From positions 186,001 through 250,000 of the forward strand of contig NZ_CP044523.1 in NCBI RefSeq assembly GCF_008831545.1: a DNA stretch of 64,000 nt, written 5' to 3'. The position numbers and the translations under genes were made by a program. Under the pieces are notes generated by a model, which was not told where the DNA came from, did no database searches, and saw only the letters and a list, made by a program, of their open reading frames with translations. Every line of letters starts with the position of its first letter. Position 1 is the first letter of the stretch. Shown here piece by piece: positions 32,634-41,257 of this stretch. The stretch comes from Halorussus halophilus. Lineage in GTDB: Archaea > Halobacteriota > Halobacteria > Halobacteriales > Haladaptataceae.

Positions 32634-33037
32634 CAGGGTGGACTGAAAGGGGCCGCCGGGTCGCGTTTATCGTGGTCGGTTCGGCGACCTGCTCGTGAGC
32701 GAAGCGATCAAGGTCCTCGAAAATCGGAGATTTTCGGGATGTGGCGAATCTCCGATTCGCAACAGCTCGTCGGACGCGGTTTGTCCGACGGTGGCGACCG
32801 GCCGGGGGCTTTCGAAGAGAAAACCTCGGTTGTGCTGGCTGCTACGTAGCGACGACACGTTGAAGCTAGCTACTCCCGAAACCGAGGAGCGACCGCACAG
32901 CACCCGCCGAGCCACACCCTCCCCAGCCGACTGCGCGACTCGATTCTGGAAAACACGACCTCGTCGTGTTTTCCACGCTCGTTGCTCGTCCCTCGCGCGG
33001 AATTGACGTGACACGAGGTCACGCCAGCGCGCGCCGC
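32634..33037 (+). repeat. Dispersed element family 1, full copy
   Basis: About 400 bp in the 734-bp gap (32494-33227) upstream of the Agl23-type gene. Blocks in order: CAGGGTGGACTGAAAGGGG, GTCGCGTTTATCGTGGTCGG, GGGGGCTTTCGAAGA, GTGCTGGCTGCTACGTAGCG, AGCTAGCTACTCCCGAAACC, GACCGCACAGCACC, CCCTCGCGCGG, CGCCAGCGCGCGCC. Hairpins: GAAAATC-gga-GATTTTC (32719-32735), GCGAATC-tcc-GATTCGC (32744-32760), CGTCGGAC-N7-GTCCGACG (32768-32790), 12-bp stem 32948-32959/32963-32974, and CGTGAC-acgag-GTCACG (33007-33023). Matching blocks with different stems occur at 51315-51660. Confidence 0.85.
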
Positions 33038-33227
33038 GTTCGAAGGTGAAGCCAGTCCTCAGTACCAAACACGAAGCCAGTCCTAACCACCCACCGAGAG
33101 CGCAAACACACGACTCTCAACGCCGAGGTCCAGAAAGTATTAGTCCGAACCCGCGGCAATTGTGAGTAAGATGAGACCCTCCACGACCGCTCGACGACTG
33201 CATCTCGGGGAGACGACGATCTGATCG

Positions 33228-35018
33228 ATGGCGTCGCAAACGGAAACCTCCATGTCTGGCGCGAGGATTCGTGAGACGGTCACCAGCTACGCGAGTCGCA
33301 CCGCGATTGTCGTGGGTGCGATTACGGTCCTCGCTCTCGCCCTGCGGCTGTTCGCGCTCGGTGCGCGCGTCGCCCATCAGGACGAGGCGCGCGTCGCCTA
33401 CTGGGCGTACCGACTCATGGAGACCGGCGTCAACTGGTACCGACCGTACACGCACGGGCCGTTTCTGACGACCGTGAACAGCTGGATATTCGAGTGGTTC
33501 GGAGCCACGGACTTCACGATGCGAGTCGTCGTCGCAGTCCTCAGCGGTCTGTTTCCGCTGACCGCGCTCCTGTTCCGTGAGCGACTGCGAGAGTCAGAGA
33601 CCATCTTGATGGCGCTCTTCCTCGCGCTGAACCCGCTGTTGCTCTACTTCTCGCGGTTCTACCGCAACGACGTGCTACTCGCAGGGTTCATGCTCGCGGC
33701 GTTCGGCTTCTTCGTCCGGGCGTACGACACCCGACGACCGGCCTACCTCTTCGCCGGCACTGCCATCTTCGCGCTGGCGTTCACGACCAAGGAGAACGCG
33801 CTCGTCTATCCGGTCTGTTGGGCCGGTGCCGCCTTCCTGCTCTGGGACCGCCGGATGCTCTTCCAGCGAGCGGGCGAACGGGGCGTCTTCTCGGCAGTCT
33901 GGGACTCGGCCGCGGGAATCGCCCGCGGTCTCTTCGACTGGGCGCACTACTTCGCGCTCGCCGTCGTGGAGTTTTTCGCCATCATCGTCTTCTTCTACGC
34001 GCCGCGCGGTGACGCGAGTCAGGTGCCGAAACCGACGCTCGGCCAGACAATGAGCGACCCGACCCTGTTTCCCGCGCTCGTCGAAGAGGCGACGATAGGG
34101 TCGTGGCACCGATTCACCGGCGTCTGGGGCGGCGGCAATCAGGAATCGTACCTCGGGGCTGCGAAGGCGCTCTGGCCTGCGTTCCAAGAGGGCGCGATTT
34201 TCCTCTTCGCACTCGCGATTATCGGCTTCGTCGTGGACCGGTACACCGGCGACAGCCCCCGCGATGTGGTCGAATTCACGTTCCTCTGGGGCGCGTTCAG
34301 CATCCTCGGCTACCCCGTCATCGTGGACAATCCGTTCCCGTGGGAGCCGATTCACGCAATCGTGCCGCTGGTGGTTCCCGCCGCCGTCGGACTTGCACTG
34401 GTGGTGCGTTTAGGTCTCGACAGCATCGCCGACGGAGACGCGCTCTCGGCGACTGCGGCCGCGCTCGTGGTACTCGTCCTCGCGGCACAGGTCGGGGCTA
34501 CGGCCGTGAACACGTCCTACATGAACCCCCAGGACCCGGACAACGAGTTCGTCCAGTACGCCCAGTCGTCCAGCGACATGAAGCCGTTGCTTAGTGAGAT
34601 GCAGACGGTAATCGAGTCCAACCCGTCGAGTCGTATCGACGTGATGTACTACGGCAGGGGGCCGGACGATACAAGAGGTAGTGACGACCTGTATGCCCCG
34701 GATCCAAATTCGCATTTGGAGCCTCACGCTGGTGACGGCTGGTTCGCCCGCCTCCCGTTCGCGTGGTACCTCGAAACGTACGAGGCACAGGTCGATAGCG
34801 CCGAAGACCCCCAGATTCTGCGCGACACGAAACCACCGGTCGTCATCGCGTACGGGAACGTGAGCACCTGTGACAAGGAGTACGACAGCGCCAGCGACAT
34901 CGACCAGTTCATGGACGGGTACGAGCGTCACGAAGTGCAGCGGTACAACTACGACAGTGGCTGTACGGTCAGCACGATGGTCATCTACATCAACGAAGAC
35001 GCCACGTCGAGCGAGTAA
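33228..35018 (+). CDS. Agl23-type (TIGR03663) membrane protein, GT-C fold
   Basis: 596 aa with about ten or more membrane helices. I recognise the family as flippase activity-associated protein Agl23 (TIGR03663), a GT-C/PMT-like protein of haloarchaeal and bacterial envelopes. The first extracellular loop carries the acidic motif HQDEARVAYWAYRLMETG and YRPYTHGPFLT, comparable with the DD/DE motif of dolichyl-phosphate-using glycosyltransferases. FSRFYRNDVLLAGFML follows. The C-terminal ~170 residues are a soluble outer domain with two Cys (STCDKEYD, DSGCTVS). Role in glycosylation is inferred from the family name; no agl cluster is nearby. Confidence 0.8.
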   Translation: MASQTETSMSGARIRETVTSYASRTAIVVGAITVLALALRLFALGARVAHQDEARVAYWAYRLMETGVNWYRPYTHGPFLTTVNSWIFEWFGATDFTMRVVVAVLSGLFPLTALLFRERLRESETILMALFLALNPLLLYFSRFYRNDVLLAGFMLAAFGFFVRAYDTRRPAYLFAGTAIFALAFTTKENALVYPVCWAGAAFLLWDRRMLFQRAGERGVFSAVWDSAAGIARGLFDWAHYFALAVVEFFAIIVFFYAPRGDASQVPKPTLGQTMSDPTLFPALVEEATIGSWHRFTGVWGGGNQESYLGAAKALWPAFQEGAIFLFALAIIGFVVDRYTGDSPRDVVEFTFLWGAFSILGYPVIVDNPFPWEPIHAIVPLVVPAAVGLALVVRLGLDSIADGDALSATAAALVVLVLAAQVGATAVNTSYMNPQDPDNEFVQYAQSSSDMKPLLSEMQTVIESNPSSRIDVMYYGRGPDDTRGSDDLYAPDPNSHLEPHAGDGWFARLPFAWYLETYEAQVDSAEDPQILRDTKPPVVIAYGNVSTCDKEYDSASDIDQFMDGYERHEVQRYNYDSGCTVSTMVIYINEDATSSE

Positions 35019-35199
35019 GCTACGCGTGCCGACGCCCACGCCCACGCGCTGGGTACGCGACTAACGCGACTCTCTGAGCGTATGACTCGTCCGAAGTACG
35101 CGTGCAACGACCGAGTATCGTTTCGCGGTAGCAACGCAACGCCCCGTGGTATCGGTCCTTCGACGCGCTTAAGCCCTTCTGGAATCAAATCTCCTGAGA

Positions 35200-36582
35200 A
35201 TGAGCGACGCGGCCATAGACGTCGTCGAGTTTTTGCTCACTGCGAGCCGCTACAACGACAACCGTGAGTTGGACGAAAACGACCTTCTCCCCAGGTATCG
35301 GCAGGTGTTCTGGCCCGACAGGACCGACCAGAGCGACAGCGACCGCCCCGGTAGAGACGAGATACCGGGCATCGAGCGCCCCGTCCGGCCGACCATCGAG
35401 AACGCCCGGCGAGCGACGGGCGTCGAGAACCCGTGGAGCGCGATTTCGGAGTTGATGTTCACCGACCGCGACGAGTTCTCGGGGTCGCTCGAACTCGCGC
35501 AACCGGACATGGCCGAAGAGTGGTTCTTGAGTCGCGCGGAGGACCGCATCATCCACAATCCGGTTCTGGCGGACGCCTTCGAAGAGGAAGTCGAGGGCGC
35601 GGACTACGAGGCTGCGCGGAACGCCAACCGCCCGATTCAGGCCGACCGCGCCTGGATAGACGGCCTGCTCGCGGAGTACTTCGCCGACGAGGAAGAAGAG
35701 GAGATGCTGGACCTCGTGGACATCCGCGCGCCCGAGGAGATAGAGACCACGCTGGACGACCTCGTCCTCACCCACGACCAAGAGGCCGAGATTCACAAAA
35801 TCGTCAAGGCCATCGAACACCGCGAGTATCTGGCGCACATCGGGCTTCGGGAGATTGGAAAGCTCCTCTTTGTGGGGCCACCGGGTACCGGGAAGACTTC
35901 GACAGCACGTGCGCTGGCCTACGACCTCGACCTCCCGTTCGTGGAGGTCAAACTGTCGATGATTACTAGCCAGTATCTCGGCGAGACTGCCAAGAACGTC
36001 GAGAAGGTCTTCGAGGTAGCGAAGCGACTCTCGCCGTGCATCCTCTTCATGGACGAGTTCGACTTCGTGGCGAAGACCCGCGCCAGCGACGAACACGCCG
36101 CCATCAAGCGTGCAGTGAACACCCTGCTCAAATCCATCGACGACATCAGTCTGATTCAGGACGACGTGTTGCTCATCGGCGCGACCAACCACCCCGACCA
36201 ACTCGACGCCGCGGCGTGGCGGCGCTTCGACGAAATCGTCAACTTCCCCAAGCCGGACGAGCAGATGCGAGCGGACATCCTCAAACTCGTGACTCGGCCG
36301 ATGGAAATCGTGGACTTCGACCCCCAAGAACTGGCCCGAGAGACGGAGGGGCTGACCGGGAGCGACCTCCGGATGGTGCTTCGAGAGGCCGTGCTGGACG
36401 CACTCACCGAGGAACGGACGGAACTCACCCAGCAAGACTTCTTGGACGCCGTGAAGGACTTCGAGGAGCGCGACCACCTGAAGGACATGGACATGATAGA
36501 GGGCGACCACGACGCGCTCGTGGCGGGCGGGGATATTTCCGGTAGTGCGAGTGCTGACGGCGGGCACAGCCACGACCACTAA
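35200..36582 (+). CDS. AAA+ ATPase, haloarchaeal type
   Basis: 460 aa. The N-terminal ~190 residues are an acidic helical domain with an unknown partner (MSDAAIDVVEFLLTAS..., DMAEEWFLSRAEDRI). The AAA module has Walker A GPPGTGKT (226-233), Walker B CILFMDEFD, sensor 1 LLIGATNHPDQLD and a C-terminal lid with GLTGSDLRMVLREA. The arginine finger region is AAAWRRFDEIV. The tail is His-rich (GGHSHDH). Related in its core to FtsH/PAN AAA domains but without a protease domain, so likely a remodelling ATPase. Start ATG 35200, TATA-like GCTTAAG about 25-32 bp upstream. Confidence 0.85.
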   Translation: MSDAAIDVVEFLLTASRYNDNRELDENDLLPRYRQVFWPDRTDQSDSDRPGRDEIPGIERPVRPTIENARRATGVENPWSAISELMFTDRDEFSGSLELAQPDMAEEWFLSRAEDRIIHNPVLADAFEEEVEGADYEAARNANRPIQADRAWIDGLLAEYFADEEEEEMLDLVDIRAPEEIETTLDDLVLTHDQEAEIHKIVKAIEHREYLAHIGLREIGKLLFVGPPGTGKTSTARALAYDLDLPFVEVKLSMITSQYLGETAKNVEKVFEVAKRLSPCILFMDEFDFVAKTRASDEHAAIKRAVNTLLKSIDDISLIQDDVLLIGATNHPDQLDAAAWRRFDEIVNFPKPDEQMRADILKLVTRPMEIVDFDPQELARETEGLTGSDLRMVLREAVLDALTEERTELTQQDFLDAVKDFEERDHLKDMDMIEGDHDALVAGGDISGSASADGGHSHDH

Positions 36583-36639
36583 TCGGTCGCGTTTTCGCGC
36601 AGAGTCCACTTCAGTACGTTTCTACGAAGCTGATTTTCG

Positions 36640-36716
36640 AACTCGGCGCGCGCTGGGTCGGCCTGTTGTTTGGGCCGAGCCAAATCCGCAAGAGACGAGG
36701 GCGCGAAGCGCGCCGT
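36640..36716 (-). repeat. Dispersed element family 1, 3' fragment
   Basis: On the plus strand CGGCGCGCGCTGG is followed by the pairing TCGGCC (36658-36663) with GGCCGA (36673-36678), then CCAAATCCGC and GGCGCG-aag-CGCGCC (36700-36714). This is the same order as the start of the copy at 51315 (CGGCGCGCGCTGG, hairpin, CCAAACTACGCG..., hairpin), with different stems. Lies between the AAA ATPase and the hydrolase genes. Confidence 0.5.
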
Positions 36717-36782
36717 CGCCACCCGACGAGAAAAAAGGCGGTCCGGAAATCTTTCTACCCCACATCCCTACCATTCCGACAA

Positions 36783-37607
36783 ATGGAGGTCACGCTACTG
36801 GGGACTGGCGACACCACTGGAACCCCGACGCCGGGGTGCGACTGCGACACCTGCGATGAAGCCAAAGCACGCGACATCGAGCGAACCCGATTCTCGGTTC
36901 ACGTCCGCAACGAGCGCACCGACGAGTGTCTCCTCATCGACGCCAGCCCCGACTTCCGCCACCAGTTCCTCCACCGTGACGTAGCTCTGCCAGACGAAGC
37001 CATCATCACCCACATCCACTTCGACCACCTCGACGGATTGGGCAACGTCTATCGACTGCTGGACGACCTACCAGTTCACGCCGCAGACGAAGTAGACCCC
37101 TTGACCGACGAAAGCGTCGCCGACACGATTCGGAGCAAGTACGACTACCTCGACAGGGTGACTGTCCACGACCACGCGCCACACGAGACGTTTCGGGCCT
37201 GCGGTCTCGACGTGACCTTAGTGCCGGTCGAACATCCGCCGCTACTCTGCTACGGCGTCGTCGTTTCGGACCCCGACACCGGCGCGAAACTCGCGTTGAC
37301 CGGCGACACCTGCTACGACATTTCCGACCGTTCGCGGGCCGCTCTGTCGGACGCAGACCTAATGCTCGCGGACGCAATCGTCCCGGCGTCGCTCTGCGAA
37401 TATCACCCCCTCGGCGGCGACCACCACGGACCAGACGGCGTGGCCCGAACCTTCGGCACCAAGCACATGACTCGTGAGGGGGCGCTCGCGCTGGCCGACG
37501 AGTTGAACGCCGAGGAAGTTCGACTCGTTCACGTCGCGCACTTCTACCCCGTCGAAGAAGCGTTCGAAGAGCCGCTTGCCGTGGACGGCGAGCGGTACCG
37601 GTTGTGA
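36783..37607 (+). CDS. PhnP-like metallo-beta-lactamase fold hydrolase
   Basis: 274 aa. The metal motif THIHFDHLDG (His77, His79, Asp81, His82) is that of the metallo-beta-lactamase superfamily. An extra zinc knuckle GCDCDTC (Cys19, Cys21, Cys24) at the N-terminus is characteristic of PhnP-type phosphodiesterases and their relatives. LTGDTCYD and HVAHFYP supply the remaining ligands. PhnP itself hydrolyses cyclic phosphoribosyl phosphate, but no phn genes are present; the substrate here is unknown. ATG 36783, preceded by a family-1 fragment. Confidence 0.85.
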   Translation: MEVTLLGTGDTTGTPTPGCDCDTCDEAKARDIERTRFSVHVRNERTDECLLIDASPDFRHQFLHRDVALPDEAIITHIHFDHLDGLGNVYRLLDDLPVHAADEVDPLTDESVADTIRSKYDYLDRVTVHDHAPHETFRACGLDVTLVPVEHPPLLCYGVVVSDPDTGAKLALTGDTCYDISDRSRAALSDADLMLADAIVPASLCEYHPLGGDHHGPDGVARTFGTKHMTREGALALADELNAEEVRLVHVAHFYPVEEAFEEPLAVDGERYRL

Positions 37608-37625
37608 GTCGGAGCTATCGGGTAG

Positions 37626-37916
37626 TCAGTCACGAAAGACGGGCCAGCAGTTCCAGAAGCCCCAACTCAGTACGACGACGCCGAGCAGGACTAACAACCC
37701 CGAAACGAACGGTCTGGTCATCGGTGTACAATCGATTACCCCACCTCTCGCCGTGACGAAGCACACCTCTCTGGCCACACCGAGCAGGAGCAGGACTACG
37801 CCAGCACCGACGAGACAGAGGCCACCGAGAAGTCGAGTCGCTAACGCTTGCTTGCGCTCCATAGCGGCCCAGCGTTCACGGACCGCCGACCGCTCCCACT
37901 CCGTCCCCCGCTCCAT
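37626..37916 (-). CDS. Small two-helix membrane protein
   Basis: 96 aa from ATG 37916 (MERGTEWERSAVRERW). A charged N-terminus, then helices LLGGLCLVGAGVVLLLLGVA and FVSGLLVLLGVVVLSWGFW. Two Cys lie in the loop between them (VCFVTARGGVIDC), so a disulfide is possible if this loop is outside. No family recognised. Upstream DNA is AT-rich (37920-37950). Confidence 0.6.
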   Translation of the reverse strand: MERGTEWERSAVRERWAAMERKQALATRLLGGLCLVGAGVVLLLLGVAREVCFVTARGGVIDCTPMTRPFVSGLLVLLGVVVLSWGFWNCWPVFRD

Positions 37917-38008
37917 ATGAACGTTATATGTTACCATACATCATACAACTTTCCGAAGTATCCTCTCGAACGCCTCTTCGAATTATGTTCGAGAAGCTAC
38001 GACAGAGC

Positions 38009-38029
38009 CAGTGAGTTATCGACTCACTG
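38009..38029. terminator. Hairpin at the 3' end of the arylsulfotransferase gene
   Basis: CAGTGAGT-tatcg-ACTCACTG, 8-bp perfect arms, overlapping the stop codon of the minus-strand gene. Could protect the transcript end or aid termination; no T-run follows directly. Confidence 0.35.
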
Positions 38030-39472
38030 CTTCTGACGAGTCAACCCCACTCCCATCGCGAACAGCGCGGCGAGGGCCGCGATTGCCGCCGAGACGCCGA
38101 AACCGGGAATCGTAGACGACGACCCGGTCGAACCACTACCGTCGCTACCCGTGCCGCTTCCGTCGTCGTTTCCGCTGTCGGTGTCGCCGTCCATCGCACC
38201 TTCGGAGGTACCCGCGGTCTGGGTCGGTTGTTGGCCGTCGGCCCAGCCGTCGATGCTCTGGAGTCGCTCGTTGCAGTCCCACATCGCGGACTTGTTATCG
38301 TGCTTGTCGGCGGTTGCGACTTCGTAGGTACCGGTCGCGTTGACGTCGCTCATCGTCGGTCCCTCGCTCTCGTCGGCGTTCGTGACTCGTGCGGCGTCGT
38401 AGACCAGCCACGGCGCGTAGAACTCCCAGACGATGTCACCTTCTGGCGTCACCTCGACCACGCGACTGTGCCGCGAGTCGGTGACGAGCGTGTTGCCGTT
38501 CTGGAGGCGGTCGGCGTCACGCGGCCACGCGAGGTCGCCCTCCAGTGTCCACGCGCGGTTCCAGCCCTGTCCGTTCGTCAGGTCCCCGTCGGGGTTCGTG
38601 TACTCGACGATGCGACCGTTGTCGCTGTCGGCGACGAGAATCGTCGGCGTGCTGTTCTCGCTCTCTAGATAGTCGGGGTTGTGCTGTTCGTTCAGGATGT
38701 CTTTCTGGCCGTCTTCGCCCACCTTCATGACGATGTCGCCCGACTCGCGGTCAACGACGATGGCTTGGTCGAAGTTGCGCGGCGAGAGGAGGTACTTGCC
38801 CTCACCGACTTTGTCAACGTCGTTGACGTGGGTCCAGTCGTCGGTGTAGTTCTCCTCCATGTTCTGGCGGTCGTAGTGGTCGTCGAAGTGCCACTGCCAC
38901 TCGATGTCGTCCGTCTCGCGGTTGTAGACGAAGATTCTGTCGCCGTTCGTCTGGTTGCTCTCGTGGTAGTTGCGCATGTTGGCGACCAGCAGTTCGGTCC
39001 CGTTGTTGATGAGGTCGATGTCGTGGGTGTCGGCGAGGTCGAACGTCTCCACCCAGACGCGCTCCTGCGTGCGAGGGTTGAGTTCGTAGGCGATAGTCTT
39101 GTGGCCCTTCACCGTCGCGGTGACGAAGACGTTCCCGTTCTCCATCGGGTCCACGTCGTAGCCCCAGACGACGTCGTACTTCGCGGCACTCTGGTGGACC
39201 CACTTCACCTCGCCGTTCGGACCGACGCCGACGAGTTTCGCGGGCTTCTTGCCACCCCTGTTGCCCCACTTGTACCCCTGCACGCTGACGACTGTCATTC
39301 CGTCTGCGGGTTCGGAGATGTTACCCGCACAGAGTTTGTCCGGGACGCTCGTCGTGCTCATCGACCTCGTTTCGGCCTGTCCACTCGGGGCCGCCACCGC
39401 TGGCGTCACCACCGAGAGACAGCACAGCACCGCCGCGACGACGGCGAGGTGCTGTCGGGAGGAAATTTGCAT
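38024..39472 (-). CDS. Arylsulfotransferase-like surface protein with PGF-CTERM
   Basis: 482 aa. Sec signal peptide (MQISSRQHLAVVAAVLCC...TPAVAAPSG), then a beta-propeller-like domain of the ASST type with repeated strands ending in NGNVFVTA, NGTELLVAN, GKYLLSPR and NGNTLVTDS. His residues in DTHDIDLI, WTHVNDVD and EQHNPDYL lie where ASST enzymes have catalytic and sulfate-binding His. The C-terminus has a Ser/Gly/Asp-rich spacer and PGFG at 456 followed by a membrane helix and TRQKQ, the archaeosortase PGF-CTERM signal. Displayed on the cell surface. Sulfotransfer activity is inferred; it may be only a propeller-fold surface protein. Confidence 0.8.
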   Translation of the reverse strand: MQISSRQHLAVVAAVLCCLSVVTPAVAAPSGQAETRSMSTTSVPDKLCAGNISEPADGMTVVSVQGYKWGNRGGKKPAKLVGVGPNGEVKWVHQSAAKYDVVWGYDVDPMENGNVFVTATVKGHKTIAYELNPRTQERVWVETFDLADTHDIDLINNGTELLVANMRNYHESNQTNGDRIFVYNRETDDIEWQWHFDDHYDRQNMEENYTDDWTHVNDVDKVGEGKYLLSPRNFDQAIVVDRESGDIVMKVGEDGQKDILNEQHNPDYLESENSTPTILVADSDNGRIVEYTNPDGDLTNGQGWNRAWTLEGDLAWPRDADRLQNGNTLVTDSRHSRVVEVTPEGDIVWEFYAPWLVYDAARVTNADESEGPTMSDVNATGTYEVATADKHDNKSAMWDCNERLQSIDGWADGQQPTQTAGTSEGAMDGDTDSGNDDGSGTGSDGSGSTGSSSTIPGFGVSAAIAALAALFAMGVGLTRQKQ

Positions 39473-39592
39473 GCTACTGCTATCGGCGGTCTGGCTTTTG
39501 AATCTTCACGTTCTACACACACCCTCCCGCAGGTGGCGCGCCTGTTGTCTGGCGACCCTAACCATATGTCTCCGTCGCACGTATCTCGCTCT

Positions 39593-40066
39593 ATGTCTTC
39601 GCGCCTGAAACGACGCTTCGCCGACTCGGAGTTCTTCTGGGGTCGCCACGCGAATCCCGCTAGCGGATGGTCGCGGGTGCCGACCGGACCACTCCTGCTG
39701 TACGCGCTCTATCGGCGCAACTGGAAACTGCTCGCTGGCACGGTGCTGTTCGTCGCCGTCAATCCGATTCTGTTTCCCGCAGACGAGAGCGAGGAAGACG
39801 ACGGACTCGAAGGCTGGATGACGAAGGGCGTTTGCGGTGAGCAACTGTGGTTGCAGGGTACGGACGCAGGTCGAGCGAACTGGCTGAACGTTCTCAACGT
39901 GCCCGTCTTCCTGTACGCGCTCTACTCGGCGTACCGCCAACACCCGCGGGCGACGTTCCTCGCCACTGCGGCGACGATGGCGCTGAAACTGCTGTTCGTG
40001 AACGAGATGGCGAAACTGTACGAGCGAGACCAGTCCCGGCAAATCGAAGCCCCGTTCGCGGACTGA
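39593..40066 (+). CDS. DUF6653-type small membrane protein
   Basis: 157 aa from the ATG at 39593 (MSSRLKRRFADSEFFWGRH). An in-frame ATG at 39566 would add nine residues. Features: HANPASGWSRVPTGPLLLYALYRRNWKL, a helix LLAGTVLFVAVNPILFP, an acidic loop, GWMTKGVCGEQLWL, and another helix pair (VPVFLYALYSAYRQHP; FLATAATMALKLLFVNEM). I recognise it as DUF6653, function unknown. The next gene starts 48 bp later. Confidence 0.75.
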   Translation: MSSRLKRRFADSEFFWGRHANPASGWSRVPTGPLLLYALYRRNWKLLAGTVLFVAVNPILFPADESEEDDGLEGWMTKGVCGEQLWLQGTDAGRANWLNVLNVPVFLYALYSAYRQHPRATFLATAATMALKLLFVNEMAKLYERDQSRQIEAPFAD

Positions 40067-40113
40067 CCGACGAGTGGGACAAGACGAAGTAGCCGCCAGA
40101 CCAATTTCCGACC

Positions 40114-40851
40114 GTGAATCTTTCCGACGCCCTCGAAGCCCGCGGCCTCGTCTGCGTCGTCGGCGCAGGTGGGAAGAAGACGACGCTGTACGCACTGGCC
40201 GACAGACTCGACCGAGCTATCGTCACCGCGACCGTTCGCATCCCCATTTTCGACGAGCAGGTCACCAGCGTCGAAGTGACCGAGAAACCACGCTCGTACA
40301 TCCAAACCGCTTCGTCGTGGCCACTCGGCCTCGTCCCCGAACAGGAGCGCGAGGACCGCTACCGCGGCTACGACCCCCAGACAGTCGCCGAACTCGCAGA
40401 CGCCCACGACGGCCCCACGCTCGTGAAAGCCGACGGTGCGCGCACTCGTTGGCTGAAGGCCCCGAACGAGCGCGAACCCCAACTTCCAGCGACTGTCGAT
40501 ACCGTTCTTCCCATCGCCAGCGCGAAGGTGGTCGGCAAACCGCTCACCGAGGAGTTCGTCCACCGACCGGAGCGCGTGGCGGCACTCACGGACTGCGAAG
40601 TCGGCCACGAACTCGACTGTGAGGCCGTCGCCACCGTCCTCGCCAGCGACGAGGGCGGCCTGAAAGGAGTGCCCGAAGGAGCGACGGCAGTCCCCGTCGT
40701 GAACATGGTAGACGACGATGGTTTAGCGACCACCGCCAAAAAAATCGCACGTCGCGTTCTCGCCCAGACCGCGGACCGCGAGTTCGACGTGCCCCGAGTC
40801 GTTCTGACACAGATGGTTGCGGACGATCCGGTCGTCGCCGTCGTGAAGTGA
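40114..40851 (+). CDS. yqeC: YqeC-like protein (selenium/molybdenum cofactor biosynthesis)
   Basis: 245 aa, GTG start (MNLSDALEARGLVCVVGAGG). P-loop-like GAGGKKTTLYALA at 18-30. VKADGARTRWLKAPNEREP and SAKVVGKPLTEEFVHRPERV are hallmarks of YqeC, a protein linked to maturation of selenium-dependent molybdenum hydroxylases. No other selenium genes are seen in the window, and the formate dehydrogenase here uses Cys, so a general molybdopterin-related role is more likely. mobA and a second AOR-family gene lie just downstream, supporting a cofactor cluster. Confidence 0.8.
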   Translation: MNLSDALEARGLVCVVGAGGKKTTLYALADRLDRAIVTATVRIPIFDEQVTSVEVTEKPRSYIQTASSWPLGLVPEQEREDRYRGYDPQTVAELADAHDGPTLVKADGARTRWLKAPNEREPQLPATVDTVLPIASAKVVGKPLTEEFVHRPERVAALTDCEVGHELDCEAVATVLASDEGGLKGVPEGATAVPVVNMVDDDGLATTAKKIARRVLAQTADREFDVPRVVLTQMVADDPVVAVVK

Positions 40852-40919
40852 GTTGGGATTCCTGTCGAACAGTCGAGTGAACTGTCGTTCGCCAAAGAGC
40901 TTTTCCCGGTCACTTCGAC

Positions 40920-41255
40920 GTGTCGGTCGTGATAGTCGTCCAGACGAGCATTCCAATCGACCCGGACCGGCGCGCCGAAGCACTCGACGAAATTGCGGAG
41001 TTAGCGGAGCAATCACGAGCAGAAGACGGCACACTCGACTATCGAGCGACGACCGACATCGAGAACCCGAACGTCGTCCGGTTCTTCGAGCAGTACGAAG
41101 ACGTGGCGGCACTGGAAGCACACGTCGAGACCGAACACTATGAGGAGTGGACCGAGCAACTCCCGAAATTCGTAGACGGGCGGATGAAGACTACTCAATT
41201 CCGCTCCGACGGCGACCCCAAAACCGTCGAATTCGGCGTCGAGGATTTGGACTGA
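40920..41255 (+). CDS. Antibiotic biosynthesis monooxygenase (ABM) fold protein
   Basis: 111 aa, ferredoxin-like dimeric alpha/beta barrel. The ABM pattern: a first strand VVIVVQTSIPIDPD, helix RRAEALDEIAELAEQSRAED, then GTLDYRATTD, VVRFFEQYEDVAALEAHVET, and HYEEWTEQLP. Family members are quinol monooxygenases or heme-degrading proteins; this one lacks a clear activity call. GTG start at 40920. Convergent with mobA, two bases between stops. Confidence 0.8.
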   Translation: MSVVIVVQTSIPIDPDRRAEALDEIAELAEQSRAEDGTLDYRATTDIENPNVVRFFEQYEDVAALEAHVETEHYEEWTEQLPKFVDGRMKTTQFRSDGDPKTVEFGVEDLD

Positions 41256-41257
41256 AC

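Noticed and set aside
32634-33037. Insertion sequence or MITE with terminal inverted repeats
   Set aside because: I could not find matching inverted ends or target duplications; hairpins are internal and differ between copies, so I describe it as a dispersed structured element instead.
35082-35267. 61-codon open frame upstream of the AAA ATPase
   Set aside because: Basic, Arg/Pro-rich translation, overlaps the true gene start in another frame, and no start signal.
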